Positions 42,901 through 52,439 of a DNA stretch of 64,000 bases are shown here, in pieces. The translations under genes and the position numbers were made by a program. The DNA is from Crocinitomicaceae bacterium. GTDB taxonomy: Bacteria > Bacteroidota > Bacteroidia > Flavobacteriales_D > Crocinitomicaceae. Where the stretch lies: assembly GCA_016709005.1 (NCBI GenBank), contig JADJEU010000011.1, positions 21,790 through 85,789 on the forward strand, read 5' to 3'. The notes under the pieces were generated by a model, which had not been told where the DNA came from, searched no databases, and saw nothing but the letters and a program-made list of their open reading frames with translations. Each line of letters begins with the position of its first letter. Within the stretch, counting starts at the first letter, position 1.

Positions 42901-43744
42901 TACCAACAAATTAATTCAACGCTTGCTACATAATTTCAACATTAAAGCAAACGATTTATTAGGTGTTTACAAACGCAAAAAGTTCCAAATCTCAGTGGGT
43001 GATGAGTTACCTGCAGGAATTGTGAAAATGGCGAAAGTTTACATTGCTAAAAAACGTAAGCTGAAAGTTGGAGATAAGATGGCAGGTCGTCACGGAAATA
43101 AAGGTATCGTTGCGAACATCGTTCGTGAAGAAGATATGCCTTTCTTGCCAGACGGAACTCCTGTAGATATCGTGTTGAACCCGCTTGGTGTACCTTCACG
43201 TATGAACCTTGGGCAGATTTATGAAACAGTTCTTGGATGGGCTGGTATGGAATTGGGAGTAAAATTTGCTACTCCAATTTTTGACGGAGCATCTATCGAA
43301 ACGATTACAGAATATACTGAAAAAGCAGGCATTCCTAAATTCGGTAAAACCAACTTAACAGATGGTTTGACTGGAGAGAAATTTGACCAGGCTGCTACAG
43401 TAGGTGTAATCTACATGTTGAAATTAGGTCACATGGTGGATGATAAAATGCACGCTCGTTCAATCGGACCATACTCTCTTATCACACAACAACCACTTGG
43501 AGGTAAAGCTCAGTTTGGTGGTCAGCGTTTTGGTGAGATGGAGGTTTGGGCTCTTGAAGCATACGGTGCTGCAAATATCCTTAGAGAAATTCTTACGATT
43601 AAATCAGACGACGTTATTGGTCGTGCTAAAGCATACGAATCAATTGTTAAAGGTGAAGTGTTCCAGGAGCCTGGTATTCCTGAATCATTCAATGTATTGT
43701 TGAATGAGTTGGCAGGTCTCGGACTTAACATCACAATGGACTAA
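39932..43744 (+). CDS. rpoB: DNA-directed RNA polymerase subunit beta
   Basis: The 1270-residue subunit starts with TTG at 39932 ([13 protein letters not shown]), which aligns with the usual N-terminus of flavobacterial RpoB; no ATG lies in a better place. The rifampicin region [20 protein letters not shown] then LSALGPGG is of the sensitive type at the positions of E. coli D516, H526 and S531. [19 protein letters not shown] and the C-terminal [20 protein letters not shown] are catalytic and beta-prime contact elements. It is 31 bp before rpoC. Confidence 0.98.
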   Translation: [1270 protein letters not shown]

Positions 43745-43775
43745 TTGAATAGGTATTAAAAAATTAATTTAGACT

Positions 43776-46700
43776 ATGTCGTTCAGAAAAGAAACAAAAC
43801 CAAGAAGTAGTTTCACAAAAATTACTATCAGTCTGGCTTCGCCTGAAATGATCCTTGAGAAATCTCACGGTGAAGTTTTAAAACCGGAAACGATCAACTA
43901 TCGTACTTACAAACCTGAAAGAGATGGTTTGTTTTGCGAGCGTATTTTCGGACCGGTTAAAGATTACGAATGTCACTGCGGAAAATATAAACGTATTCGT
44001 TACAAAGGAATTGTTTGCGACCGTTGCGGTGTTGAGGTTACTGAGAAAAAAGTACGTCGTGAGCGTATGGGACACATTTCATTGGTGGTTCCTGTTGCGC
44101 ACATCTGGTACTTCAGATCATTGCCAAATAAAATTGGTTATTTGTTAGGTCTTCCTACCAAAAAACTAGATCAGATTATTTATTACGAGCGTTATGTTGT
44201 AATCCAAAAAGGTATCGCAAAACGTGCTGATGGAGCTGCTCTTGAATATATGGATTTCCTCACAGAAGAGGAATATCTGGATATCATCGATGAGTTGCCA
44301 AAAGAAAATCAATATTTAGAAGATACTGATCCAAATAAATTCATCGCTAAGATGGGTGCTGAAGCATTGCATGATTTATTGCAACGTTTAGATTTGGATA
44401 CATTGTCTTTTGATTTACGTCACCGTGCAAACACAGAGTCGTCACAACAACGTAAAAAAGAATCTTTGAAACGTCTTCAAGTTGTGGAGTCTTTGCGTGA
44501 TTCATTTACACGCGTTGATAACAAACCTGAGTGGATGATTGTGAAAGTTGTTCCGGTTATTCCACCTGAACTTCGTCCATTGGTTCCACTGGATGGTGGT
44601 CGTTTTGCAACGTCAGATTTGAACGATTTGTACAGACGTGTAATCATCCGTAACAACCGTTTGAAAAGACTATTGGAGATTAAAGCTCCTGAAGTTATCT
44701 TGAGAAATGAGAAACGTATGTTGCAAGAGTCGGTTGACTCATTGTTTGACAACTCTCGTAAATCAAGTGCTGTAAAAACAGAATCAAATCGCCCTTTGAA
44801 ATCACTTTCAGATTCTTTGAAAGGTAAACAAGGTCGTTTCCGTCAAAACTTACTTGGTAAACGTGTAGATTATTCTGCTCGTTCGGTAATTGTTGTAGGA
44901 CCAAACTTAAAACTTCATGAGTGCGGTTTGCCAAAAGATATGGCAGCTGAATTATTTAAGCCGTTTATTATTCGTAAACTGATTGAAAGAGGTATTGTTA
45001 AAACGGTAAAATCTGCAAAGAAAATCGTTGACAAAAAAGAGCCAATTGTTTGGGATATTTTAGAAAATGTATTGAAAGGTCATCCGGTATTATTGAACCG
45101 TGCCCCTACATTGCACAGATTGGGTATTCAGGCTTTCCAACCTAAATTGATTGAAGGAAAAGCGATTCGTTTGCACCCGTTGGTGTGTACAGCGTTTAAC
45201 GCGGATTTTGATGGTGACCAGATGGCTGTTCACGTTCCACTTGGAAATGCAGCTATCCTTGAAGCACAAGTATTGATGTTGTCATCGCACAACATCCGTA
45301 ACTCTGCTAACGGTGCACCTATCACAGTACCTTCTCAGGATATGGTTCTTGGTTTGTATTACATTACTAAACTTAAGAAAACAACTCCTGAATTAACAGT
45401 GAAAGGTGAAGGCATGACTTTCTACTCTCCTGAAGAAGTTATTATCGCTAAGAATGAAAACAAAATAGATCTTCACGCGAGCATTAAAGTTCGTACAAAG
45501 GATGTGGATGAAAACGGAAACGTAATCACTAAAGTTCTTGAGACTACTGTTGGGCGTGTTTTGTTTAACGAATTAGTTCCAGACGTTTGCGGATATATCA
45601 ACGACATCTTAACTAAAAAAGCACTTCGCGATATCATCTCTAAAGTTCTTGCAGTTTGCGGAACAGCAAGAGCAGCGCAATTCCTTGATGATATTAAAAA
45701 TCTTGGATTTACGATGGCATTCAGAGGTGGTTTGTCATTCAACTTGGATGACGTAATCATTCCTGCTGAAAAAGATGAAATGATTGGTAATGCGAATAAA
45801 GAAGTTGAAGAAGTAATGATGAACTATAACATGGGTCTCATTACAAACAACGAGCGTTACAATCAGATTATTGATATCTGGACGCATACAAATACGCGTC
45901 TAACATCTAAATTGATGGAACGTTTGATCAAAGATCAGCAAGGTTTCAACTCAATTTATATGATGATGGATTCTGGTGCACGTGGATCGAAAGAACAAAT
46001 TCGTCAGCTTTCAGGAATGAGAGGCTTGATGGCGAAACCACAAAAATCAGGTGCTTCATCACAAGATATTATTGAGAACCCGATCTTGTCAAACTTTAAA
46101 GAAGGTTTGTCAGTATTGGAGTACTTTATTTCTACTCACGGTGCTCGTAAAGGTCTTGCGGATACGGCTCTTAAAACGGCGGATGCGGGTTACCTTACTC
46201 GTCGTTTGGTTGACGTTGCGCAGGATGTTGTTATCAATGAAGATGACTGCGGTACTTTGCGTGGTGTTCTGGTATCAGCTTTGAAGAAAAATGATGATAT
46301 CGTTGAATCACTTTACGATCGTATTTTAGGTCGCGTAACTGTTCACGATGTTTACAAACCAGGCACAGATGAGTTGATCATCGGTGCAGGATTAGAAGTT
46401 ACTGAAGAAGCTGCCAGAATGGTTGAAGAATCAGATTTGGAAAGTGTTGAAGTTCGTTCAGTACTTACTTGCGAAATGAAACGCGGAGTATGTTCTAAAT
46501 GTTACGGTCGTAACCTTTCAAGCAGTCAAATGGCTGTAATGGGAGACGCGGTTGGTGTAATTGCTGCTCAGTCAATTGGTGAGCCGGGTACACAGTTAAC
46601 ATTACGTACGTTCCACGTTGGGGGTACTGCTGCTAACATCGCTGAAGAGGCTGATATCAAAGTTAAATTTGAAGGTAACCTTGACATCGAAGAATTAAAA

Positions 46701-48059
46701 ACAATTCCTACAAAAGATAAAGACGGTAAAGATGTATTGGTTGTTATCGGTCGTTCGGCTGAAGCAAAAGTTACTGATTCACGCACCGGAATTATTTTGA
46801 TGACTGCTAACATTCCTTACGGATCTACTTTGGTTGCTACAAACAATTCAAAAGTAAAAAAAGGAGATGTAATTTGTAAGTGGGATCCGTACAACGCGGT
46901 AATCCTTTCAGATGCAAAAGGAGTTGTTATGTTCGAAAACATTACAGAAGGTGAAACTTTCCGTGAAGAAATCGATGAGCAAACAGGATTTACTGAAAAA
47001 GTAATCACTGAAAATAAAAACAAGAAAACAATTCCAACTGTTTCAGTTGTTGATGCAAAAACCAAAGAGACGATCAGATCTTACAACTTGCCGGTTAGTG
47101 CACACATTGTGGTAAACCATGGTGACAAAATTGAAGCAGGAACGATTCTCGTGAAAATTCCAAGAGTATCTGGAAAATCAGGAGATATCACAGGAGGTCT
47201 TCCACGTGTAACTGAGTTGTTCGAAGCTCGTAACCCATCTAACCCAGCTGTAGTTGCTGAGATTGACGGAATCGTGACTTACGGAAAAATCAAACGTGGT
47301 AACCGTGAAATCGTAGTAGAATCTAAAACAGGTGAAGTTCGCCGTTATTTGGTTCCGCTTTCGAAACACATCCTTGTTCAGGAAAACGATTTCGTAAAAG
47401 CAGGTCAGTCACTTTCTGATGGAGCTATCACACCTCGTGATATCCTCAACATCAAAGGGCCAACTGCAGTACAAGAATATTTAGTTAATGAGATTCAGGA
47501 AGTATACCGTTTGCAAGGTGTAAAAATCAACGATAAACATTTTGAGGTGATTGTTCGCCAGATGATGTTGAAAGTTGAAATTGAAGAAGCAGGCGATACT
47601 AAATTCCTAGAGGGACAATCAATCCACAAAGCGGATTTCTTTGAAGAGAATGATAGCTTGTATGGTAAAAAGGTTGTTATCGATCCAGGAGAATCTGAAG
47701 GAATTAAAGCTGGACAAATTATCACTGCGCGTAAATTGCGTGATGAGAATTCAACGCTGAAACGCAAAGACAAAAAATTAATTGACGCGCGTGATGCTGT
47801 TCCTGCTACATCAGTTCCATTGTTACAAGGTATTACCAAAGCGTCGTTGCAGACACGTTCATTCATCTCTGCTGCATCGTTCCAGGAAACTACCAAAGTA
47901 TTAAATGAAGCTGCTTTGAATGGTAAACAAGACTTCTTGTTAGGATTGAAAGAAAACGTAATTGTCGGTCACAAAATTCCGGCAGGAACAGGATTCAGAT
48001 CATTCCAGCAAATGGTTGTTGGAAACCAGGAAGAGTATGATGAACTAGTTTCTAATTAA
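43776..48059 (+). CDS. rpoC: DNA-directed RNA polymerase subunit beta'
   Basis: The 1427-residue subunit carries the N-terminal zinc ribbon (CHCGKYKRIRYKGIVCDRCG), the catalytic NADFDGDQMAVH with Asp477, Asp479 and Asp481 binding the active-site Mg2+, the bridge/trigger-helix region (SIGEPGTQLTLRTFHVGGTA) and a second zinc site (CEMKRGVCSKCYGRNL). A Bacteroidota-type insertion is visible in the beta-prime jaw region (KVKFEGNLDIEELKTIPTKD). A strong terminator follows. Confidence 0.98.
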   Translation: MSFRKETKPRSSFTKITISLASPEMILEKSHGEVLKPETINYRTYKPERDGLFCERIFGPVKDYECHCGKYKRIRYKGIVCDRCGVEVTEKKVRRERMGHISLVVPVAHIWYFRSLPNKIGYLLGLPTKKLDQIIYYERYVVIQKGIAKRADGAALEYMDFLTEEEYLDIIDELPKENQYLEDTDPNKFIAKMGAEALHDLLQRLDLDTLSFDLRHRANTESSQQRKKESLKRLQVVESLRDSFTRVDNKPEWMIVKVVPVIPPELRPLVPLDGGRFATSDLNDLYRRVIIRNNRLKRLLEIKAPEVILRNEKRMLQESVDSLFDNSRKSSAVKTESNRPLKSLSDSLKGKQGRFRQNLLGKRVDYSARSVIVVGPNLKLHECGLPKDMAAELFKPFIIRKLIERGIVKTVKSAKKIVDKKEPIVWDILENVLKGHPVLLNRAPTLHRLGIQAFQPKLIEGKAIRLHPLVCTAFNADFDGDQMAVHVPLGNAAILEAQVLMLSSHNIRNSANGAPITVPSQDMVLGLYYITKLKKTTPELTVKGEGMTFYSPEEVIIAKNENKIDLHASIKVRTKDVDENGNVITKVLETTVGRVLFNELVPDVCGYINDILTKKALRDIISKVLAVCGTARAAQFLDDIKNLGFTMAFRGGLSFNLDDVIIPAEKDEMIGNANKEVEEVMMNYNMGLITNNERYNQIIDIWTHTNTRLTSKLMERLIKDQQGFNSIYMMMDSGARGSKEQIRQLSGMRGLMAKPQKSGASSQDIIENPILSNFKEGLSVLEYFISTHGARKGLADTALKTADAGYLTRRLVDVAQDVVINEDDCGTLRGVLVSALKKNDDIVESLYDRILGRVTVHDVYKPGTDELIIGAGLEVTEEAARMVEESDLESVEVRSVLTCEMKRGVCSKCYGRNLSSSQMAVMGDAVGVIAAQSIGEPGTQLTLRTFHVGGTAANIAEEADIKVKFEGNLDIEELKTIPTKDKDGKDVLVVIGRSAEAKVTDSRTGIILMTANIPYGSTLVATNNSKVKKGDVICKWDPYNAVILSDAKGVVMFENITEGETFREEIDEQTGFTEKVITENKNKKTIPTVSVVDAKTKETIRSYNLPVSAHIVVNHGDKIEAGTILVKIPRVSGKSGDITGGLPRVTELFEARNPSNPAVVAEIDGIVTYGKIKRGNREIVVESKTGEVRRYLVPLSKHILVQENDFVKAGQSLSDGAITPRDILNIKGPTAVQEYLVNEIQEVYRLQGVKINDKHFEVIVRQMMLKVEIEEAGDTKFLEGQSIHKADFFEENDSLYGKKVVIDPGESEGIKAGQIITARKLRDENSTLKRKDKKLIDARDAVPATSVPLLQGITKASLQTRSFISAASFQETTKVLNEAALNGKQDFLLGLKENVIVGHKIPAGTGFRSFQQMVVGNQEEYDELVSN

Positions 48060-48080
48060 CAAAAAACAAAATCACAAAAG

Positions 48081-48111
48081 GCGTCCCGACACTAGTCGGG
48101 ACGCTTTTTTT
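48081..48111 (+). terminator. Intrinsic terminator after rpoC
   Basis: A perfect 10-bp stem GCGTCCCGAC / GTCGGGACGC with ACTA loop, preceded by A residues and followed by a T run. It ends the rpoBC unit. Confidence 0.96.
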
Positions 48112-48127
48112 ATCTAAACGAAATACG

Positions 48128-48451
48128 ATGAGCAAGCCAGACGAAAAAATGTCAAATCAAATCAATATTGAATTGCCAGAAGATGTTGCAGGAGGTATTT
48201 ACTCAAATCTTTCTATCATCACCCATTCACCGACAGAATTTGTAATTGATTTTATACAATTGATGCCGGGCGTTCCAAAAGGCAAAGTAAAATCAAGAGT
48301 GATTATGACGCCTGAAAACGCAAAAAAATTGATGAAGGCCATGATGGAGAATGTTGGAAAATATGAACAGGTTCATGGGCCAATCAAAGAGCACAAAGCG
48401 ATGGGACATGCGATTCCAATGAATTTTGGAGGGCCTATTAATGAGGCTTAG
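48128..48451 (+). CDS. DUF3467 family protein
   Basis: The 107-residue protein (INIELPEDVAGGIYSNLSII, EFVIDFIQLMPGVPKGKVKS, SRVIMTPENAKKLMKAMMEN) fits DUF3467, small soluble proteins of unknown function found right after rpoC in Bacteroidota. The pattern I-x-L-P-E-D-x-A-x-G-x-Y-S-N-L is well kept. It begins 17 bp after the rpoC terminator. Confidence 0.9.
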   Translation: MSKPDEKMSNQINIELPEDVAGGIYSNLSIITHSPTEFVIDFIQLMPGVPKGKVKSRVIMTPENAKKLMKAMMENVGKYEQVHGPIKEHKAMGHAIPMNFGGPINEA

Positions 48452-48860
48452 AATTAATTTTCATCCCGAGTAGTTCAGAATTTTTTGCTTTTGCAAAGGT
48501 TCCAATCACTAATTAATTCGGGCTAATCAGAAGATTTGCTAAAAGAGATTAACTCTTGCTTCAATTCGGAGCAGGAGTTTTTTTTTAATCTTTTTCGTCG
48601 TCATACAATTGATGGTAGTGCTTGATTTGTTATAGGGTTATAGCAACGTTTTTTTTTTCATTTCAGTTATTTTCAGTTTCTAAAACAAGTAGATCGTGGA
48701 AAATATTGGTCACACTTTTTTAGCTCAGTGATTTGTAATTTTAATTTTCGTGATTGCCTCTTGAAAGCCGCTTTTTTATATTGATTTGACATTGCAACAA
48801 GCTTATGCTAAGGTGATTCCCTTACATTGTCAGATTTTTTCTTTTTATCTTAGCCAAGCT
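48452..48860 (+). other. Intergenic stretch with one terminator, no gene seen
   Basis: This AT-rich stretch of 409 bp holds an intrinsic-terminator hairpin at 48551-48580 and several T runs. No frame in it has gene-like content. TATCTTAG at 48846-48853 could be a weak -7 element for the caspase gene. Confidence 0.7.
48551..48588 (+). terminator. Intrinsic terminator after the DUF3467 gene
   Basis: AACTCTTGCT and AGCAGGAGTT (one T-G pair) with a short loop are followed by nine T. About 100 bp after the DUF3467 stop. Confidence 0.8.
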
Positions 48861-51824
48861 ATGCGTTACCTCATTCTGACTTTTTCAATCTTATTTTTCG
48901 TTTCTGTTTTTGCAGAAAAAGGCGAAAAATATTTAGTAATAAATCCGGGTGGACATAAGGGCACCATTAAATCAATGCTAATTGATTCAAAGGGAAAAAT
49001 AATCACTGGCGGTTATGATAAAACTGTAAAAATCTGGAATGGCAAAGAAGGAATTTTAGAGCGAGAAATATTTGGCGAAATAGGACCAGGAAGTGAAGGG
49101 CTCATCTATACGATGGCATTATCTGACGATGATAAATATCTGGCTACTGCGGGCTGGTTTGGTGAGACCAGTAATGCTAAGTCTGTTGGTGCAATTCGAT
49201 TGTATGATTATAAAACTGGCAAACAAATTCAGTTGTTGGAAAGTCACATCGAAGTTGTGATAGACTTAGAGTTTGGAGACTATTCGAATTATTTATTTTC
49301 ATTAGATGCAGAAGGCAATGTGTTGCTTTGGGTGCTTGATAAAGATGAAGTGTATTGGTTTCAGGAGATCCCGAATGATGTTCTGGATATCGAACCTTTC
49401 AAGAAAGGTTTACTGACTGCTCATCGTGACGGCGCTGTACATTACTGGGATATTTATAATCTCAAAAAACCGCTGCGCTCTTTTAAGGGAATATTTAAAA
49501 CTCAACAACCAGCGGAGGTACTGGCTGTTTCTCCGGATTATTCCAGAATAGCTGTGTCCAGCGCAAACAATGTTTATATTCTGGATGAAAAACTAAAACA
49601 GAAACATACGTTTTATCACGGCAATGATCCCATTTCTTGCATGAATTATTCACCTGATTCAAAGAAACTCATTGTAGCCTCATCAAGCATTTATTTAGAA
49701 GACAATCTTGTGCGCGTTTACGAAGAAAATGAGGGTGGAATTTTTGCGCAATCATCTTTCAAAAAACATTCAGACGCTATTCTAGGAGCTGGTTTTATCA
49801 GTGAGGATTTGTGCGTCACGGCGGGTGGAAGAAATAATGAAATTGCTGTCTGGAAAAATGACGAAACAAAAAAGAACGGAGGCTTGGTTTATTGGATGCG
49901 TGGAACAGGCTCAGCAATACATGCAGCAGGGATGTCAAAAACAACTATTTGTTTTGCAAAAACATGGACAAAAAATGGTGGCCTTTCAGCCTATGAATTT
50001 GTATTTGATTTCAGCCAAAGAGAACAACGTAAATACGTCAGCTCTGATTCTGGAACTTACCCAATATTGTCAATGAATAATTATTCATTGAAGGTTTCAA
50101 AAGATTTAACTGAACTTTCACTCAAGGAAGATAACACAACCAAAGCAAAAATTAAAAGTGATTTCACGAATGGCAGTGCGCATATGGTAGTCTCATTTTT
50201 GAATGAAAATTATTTTGTTTCCGGTGGCGGATACGGAGCGCTGCACGCTTATGATTTTAAAGGACAACTGGTGTCTAAATTGGTTGGCCATGAAGGTGAT
50301 TTGAGAGGGCTAGCGGTGTCTGAAGATGGTAAGTTTCTTGTGACCGGTTCTCAGGATCAAACTATCCGACTTTGGAAAATGGATCAAATTGGAAGCAATG
50401 CTTTAGTTTATCCTACACTGTCATTGTTTGCCGCAGATAATAATGAATGGGTGGTTTGGAATGAAGAAGGCTATTTTATGTCATCCAAAAAGGGTGCATC
50501 CTACGTTGGTTTTCATATTAATCAAGGGCCTGATAAGGAGGCGCGCTTTTACCCGTTTGAACAATTCGACGCAAAATATAACCGACCCGATCTTATTTTA
50601 GAAAGTCTGGGTTTCGTTGATCCATCGATGATCAATCTTTATCATTCAGCATATTTGAAAAGACTCAGCCGCATGGGAATTTCAGAATCAGAATTAAGTG
50701 CGGATTTGAATACTCCATCCGTGTCGCTTGCATTGTCAAAGCCATTGAAAGGATTGGTGACGATTGACATTATAGCAGGTGATTCGCTGCACACGCTCAA
50801 GTCGCTCCACGTGTACTTAAATGACGTGCCCGTGTTTGGCAGAAACGGTATGAGTTTAGCGGATCTTCAAACAAAAAACTTGAAAAAATCAATTGAACTG
50901 GAATTGATGTCTGGGATTAATAAAATTCAAGTTTCAGTTACTAACAGTGCAGGCGCAGATTCATTTAAAGAAACGAAAACAATCAACAATACGATCGAAT
51001 CCAGCTCTGAGCTTTATGTTGTCTCAGTTGGGGTTTCAACTTATAAAGATTCAATTTATAATTTAGAATATGCAGCAAAAGACGCTGAAGATGTTGATGC
51101 GCTTTTCGGCACTTCCACACATTTCAAAAAGGTGAATCAAAAAGTGCTTCTCAATTCTGATGTCACACGTGCAAATCTGGCAGAACTCAAAACATTTCTT
51201 TCTCAGGCCAAACGAGATGACATTGTGATTTTTTTCATCGCCGGTCATGGAGTACTGAACAAATCACTGGACTATTATTACTGTACGTATGATATGGATT
51301 TTCTGGCTCCAGAAAAATACGGAGTGTCTTATGCTGAACTGGAAGTGTTGTTTGATGGCATTAAAGCGATTCGCAAATTGCTCATAATGGATACATGTCA
51401 TAGTGGTGAGGTGGATAAAAATGATTTAGAAGAAATTGCTTTTGTCAATACAGAAAATGACGACATATCATTTCGTGCAACAAACAGTAGTACTGCCTAC
51501 CGCGAAGCTCAGGGATTAGAAAAAACAAATGAAGCAGTAAAAGAAATGTTTAATGATTTACGCAGAGGCACCGGTGCGACTGTAATTTCGAGTGCTGGGG
51601 GTGCAGAGTATGCGATGGAGAGCGATCAATGGAAAAATGGCTTATTTACCTATTGCTTATTGGAAGGTCTTCAAACCAAAAATGCGGATGCGGATAAAAA
51701 CGGTGAAATTATGTTGTCCGAATTACAAAATTACATCTCATTAAAAGTTGCAGAAATTTCTAACGGTCGTCAAATGCCAACCTCACGTGTTGAAAATCTT
51801 AGTCTTGATTATCGGATTTGGTAG
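48861..51824 (+). CDS. Secreted WD40-repeat protein with caspase-like (C14) peptidase domain
   Basis: ATG at 48861 gives 987 residues with a signal peptide (MRYLILTFSILFFVSVFA); the upstream TTG at 48786 would hide it and is rejected. Residues 25-560 hold WD40 repeats (ITGGYDKTVKIWNGKEG, LVTGSQDQTIRLWKMDQ). A linker follows, then a C-terminal caspase fold from about 735: LYVVSVGVSTYKDSIYNLEY, His796 in FFIAGHGV and Cys846 in LIMDTCHSG form the catalytic dyad. SSAGGAEYAMES and DADKNGEIMLSELQNYI close the domain. Metacaspase-like enzymes cleave after basic residues, but the substrate is unknown. It is exported, unlike typical cytosolic caspases. Confidence 0.93.
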   Translation: MRYLILTFSILFFVSVFAEKGEKYLVINPGGHKGTIKSMLIDSKGKIITGGYDKTVKIWNGKEGILEREIFGEIGPGSEGLIYTMALSDDDKYLATAGWFGETSNAKSVGAIRLYDYKTGKQIQLLESHIEVVIDLEFGDYSNYLFSLDAEGNVLLWVLDKDEVYWFQEIPNDVLDIEPFKKGLLTAHRDGAVHYWDIYNLKKPLRSFKGIFKTQQPAEVLAVSPDYSRIAVSSANNVYILDEKLKQKHTFYHGNDPISCMNYSPDSKKLIVASSSIYLEDNLVRVYEENEGGIFAQSSFKKHSDAILGAGFISEDLCVTAGGRNNEIAVWKNDETKKNGGLVYWMRGTGSAIHAAGMSKTTICFAKTWTKNGGLSAYEFVFDFSQREQRKYVSSDSGTYPILSMNNYSLKVSKDLTELSLKEDNTTKAKIKSDFTNGSAHMVVSFLNENYFVSGGGYGALHAYDFKGQLVSKLVGHEGDLRGLAVSEDGKFLVTGSQDQTIRLWKMDQIGSNALVYPTLSLFAADNNEWVVWNEEGYFMSSKKGASYVGFHINQGPDKEARFYPFEQFDAKYNRPDLILESLGFVDPSMINLYHSAYLKRLSRMGISESELSADLNTPSVSLALSKPLKGLVTIDIIAGDSLHTLKSLHVYLNDVPVFGRNGMSLADLQTKNLKKSIELELMSGINKIQVSVTNSAGADSFKETKTINNTIESSSELYVVSVGVSTYKDSIYNLEYAAKDAEDVDALFGTSTHFKKVNQKVLLNSDVTRANLAELKTFLSQAKRDDIVIFFIAGHGVLNKSLDYYYCTYDMDFLAPEKYGVSYAELEVLFDGIKAIRKLLIMDTCHSGEVDKNDLEEIAFVNTENDDISFRATNSSTAYREAQGLEKTNEAVKEMFNDLRRGTGATVISSAGGAEYAMESDQWKNGLFTYCLLEGLQTKNADADKNGEIMLSELQNYISLKVAEISNGRQMPTSRVENLSLDYRIW

Positions 51825-51862
51825 AAAGCAATTCCGCTTGCTGACAAACGATTTTTGTGTTT

Positions 51863-52279
51863 TTACTTTGTTGTTTTTCCTAAAGATTCTTTGGTGAAAA
51901 CAGTGTCAACCGGTTCCCAGAGCTCGATCTTATTGCCTTCTGGATCCAGAATATGTACAAATTTTCCGTATTCGAATTCTTCAATCTCATCACAAACAGT
52001 AACACCAGATTTTTTTAGTTCAGCAACAAGTTCCACCAAATCAGCTACCCGATAATTGATCATAAATTCTTTTTTAGAAGGCTCAAAGTATTTTGTGTTT
52101 TGGGCAAATGGGCTCCATTGCAAATAATTTATTTCTTCCTTATCGTTTGCGTTTCTGAATTCAAAAAGTGATCCGTATTCATTTGTGATCAATCCAAGAT
52201 TTTGTGAATACCAATTTCTCATTTTTTCCGGATCGTCACATTTAAAAAAGATGCCGCCAATACCCGTTACTTTTTTCAT
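51863..52279 (-). CDS. VOC-family (glyoxalase/bleomycin-resistance fold) protein
   Basis: The 138-residue protein (IGGIFFKCDDPEKMRNWYSQ, NLGLITNEYG, GKFVHILDPEGNKIELWEPV) has the beta-alpha-beta repeat of the VOC superfamily, which includes glyoxalase I, dioxygenases and antibiotic-binding proteins. The D-P-E-G-N-x-I-E-L-W-E metal-binding strand is present. Specific function cannot be assigned. It is convergent with the caspase-domain gene. Confidence 0.9.
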   Translation of the reverse strand: MKKVTGIGGIFFKCDDPEKMRNWYSQNLGLITNEYGSLFEFRNANDKEEINYLQWSPFAQNTKYFEPSKKEFMINYRVADLVELVAELKKSGVTVCDEIEEFEYGKFVHILDPEGNKIELWEPVDTVFTKESLGKTTK

Positions 52280-52439
52280 AATACAAACAGTTTTGTTAAA
52301 GATAAAAACAAAGCATTAGAATTTTAGCCTCTTTCTGGCTGAATTTCCCAATGATGAAGCCAATTGATGCTTTCGTAAACTCTATGCGCGCTTCGCAAAG
52401 TAAATTTTGTACATTCGTGTCTGCTAACTCATTACACTT

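Noticed and set aside
48861..52279. Caspase gene with neighbours as a defence system
   Set aside because: The neighbours are a VOC protein and a DUF3467 gene, the protein is exported, and no sensor, NTPase or effector partner is near.
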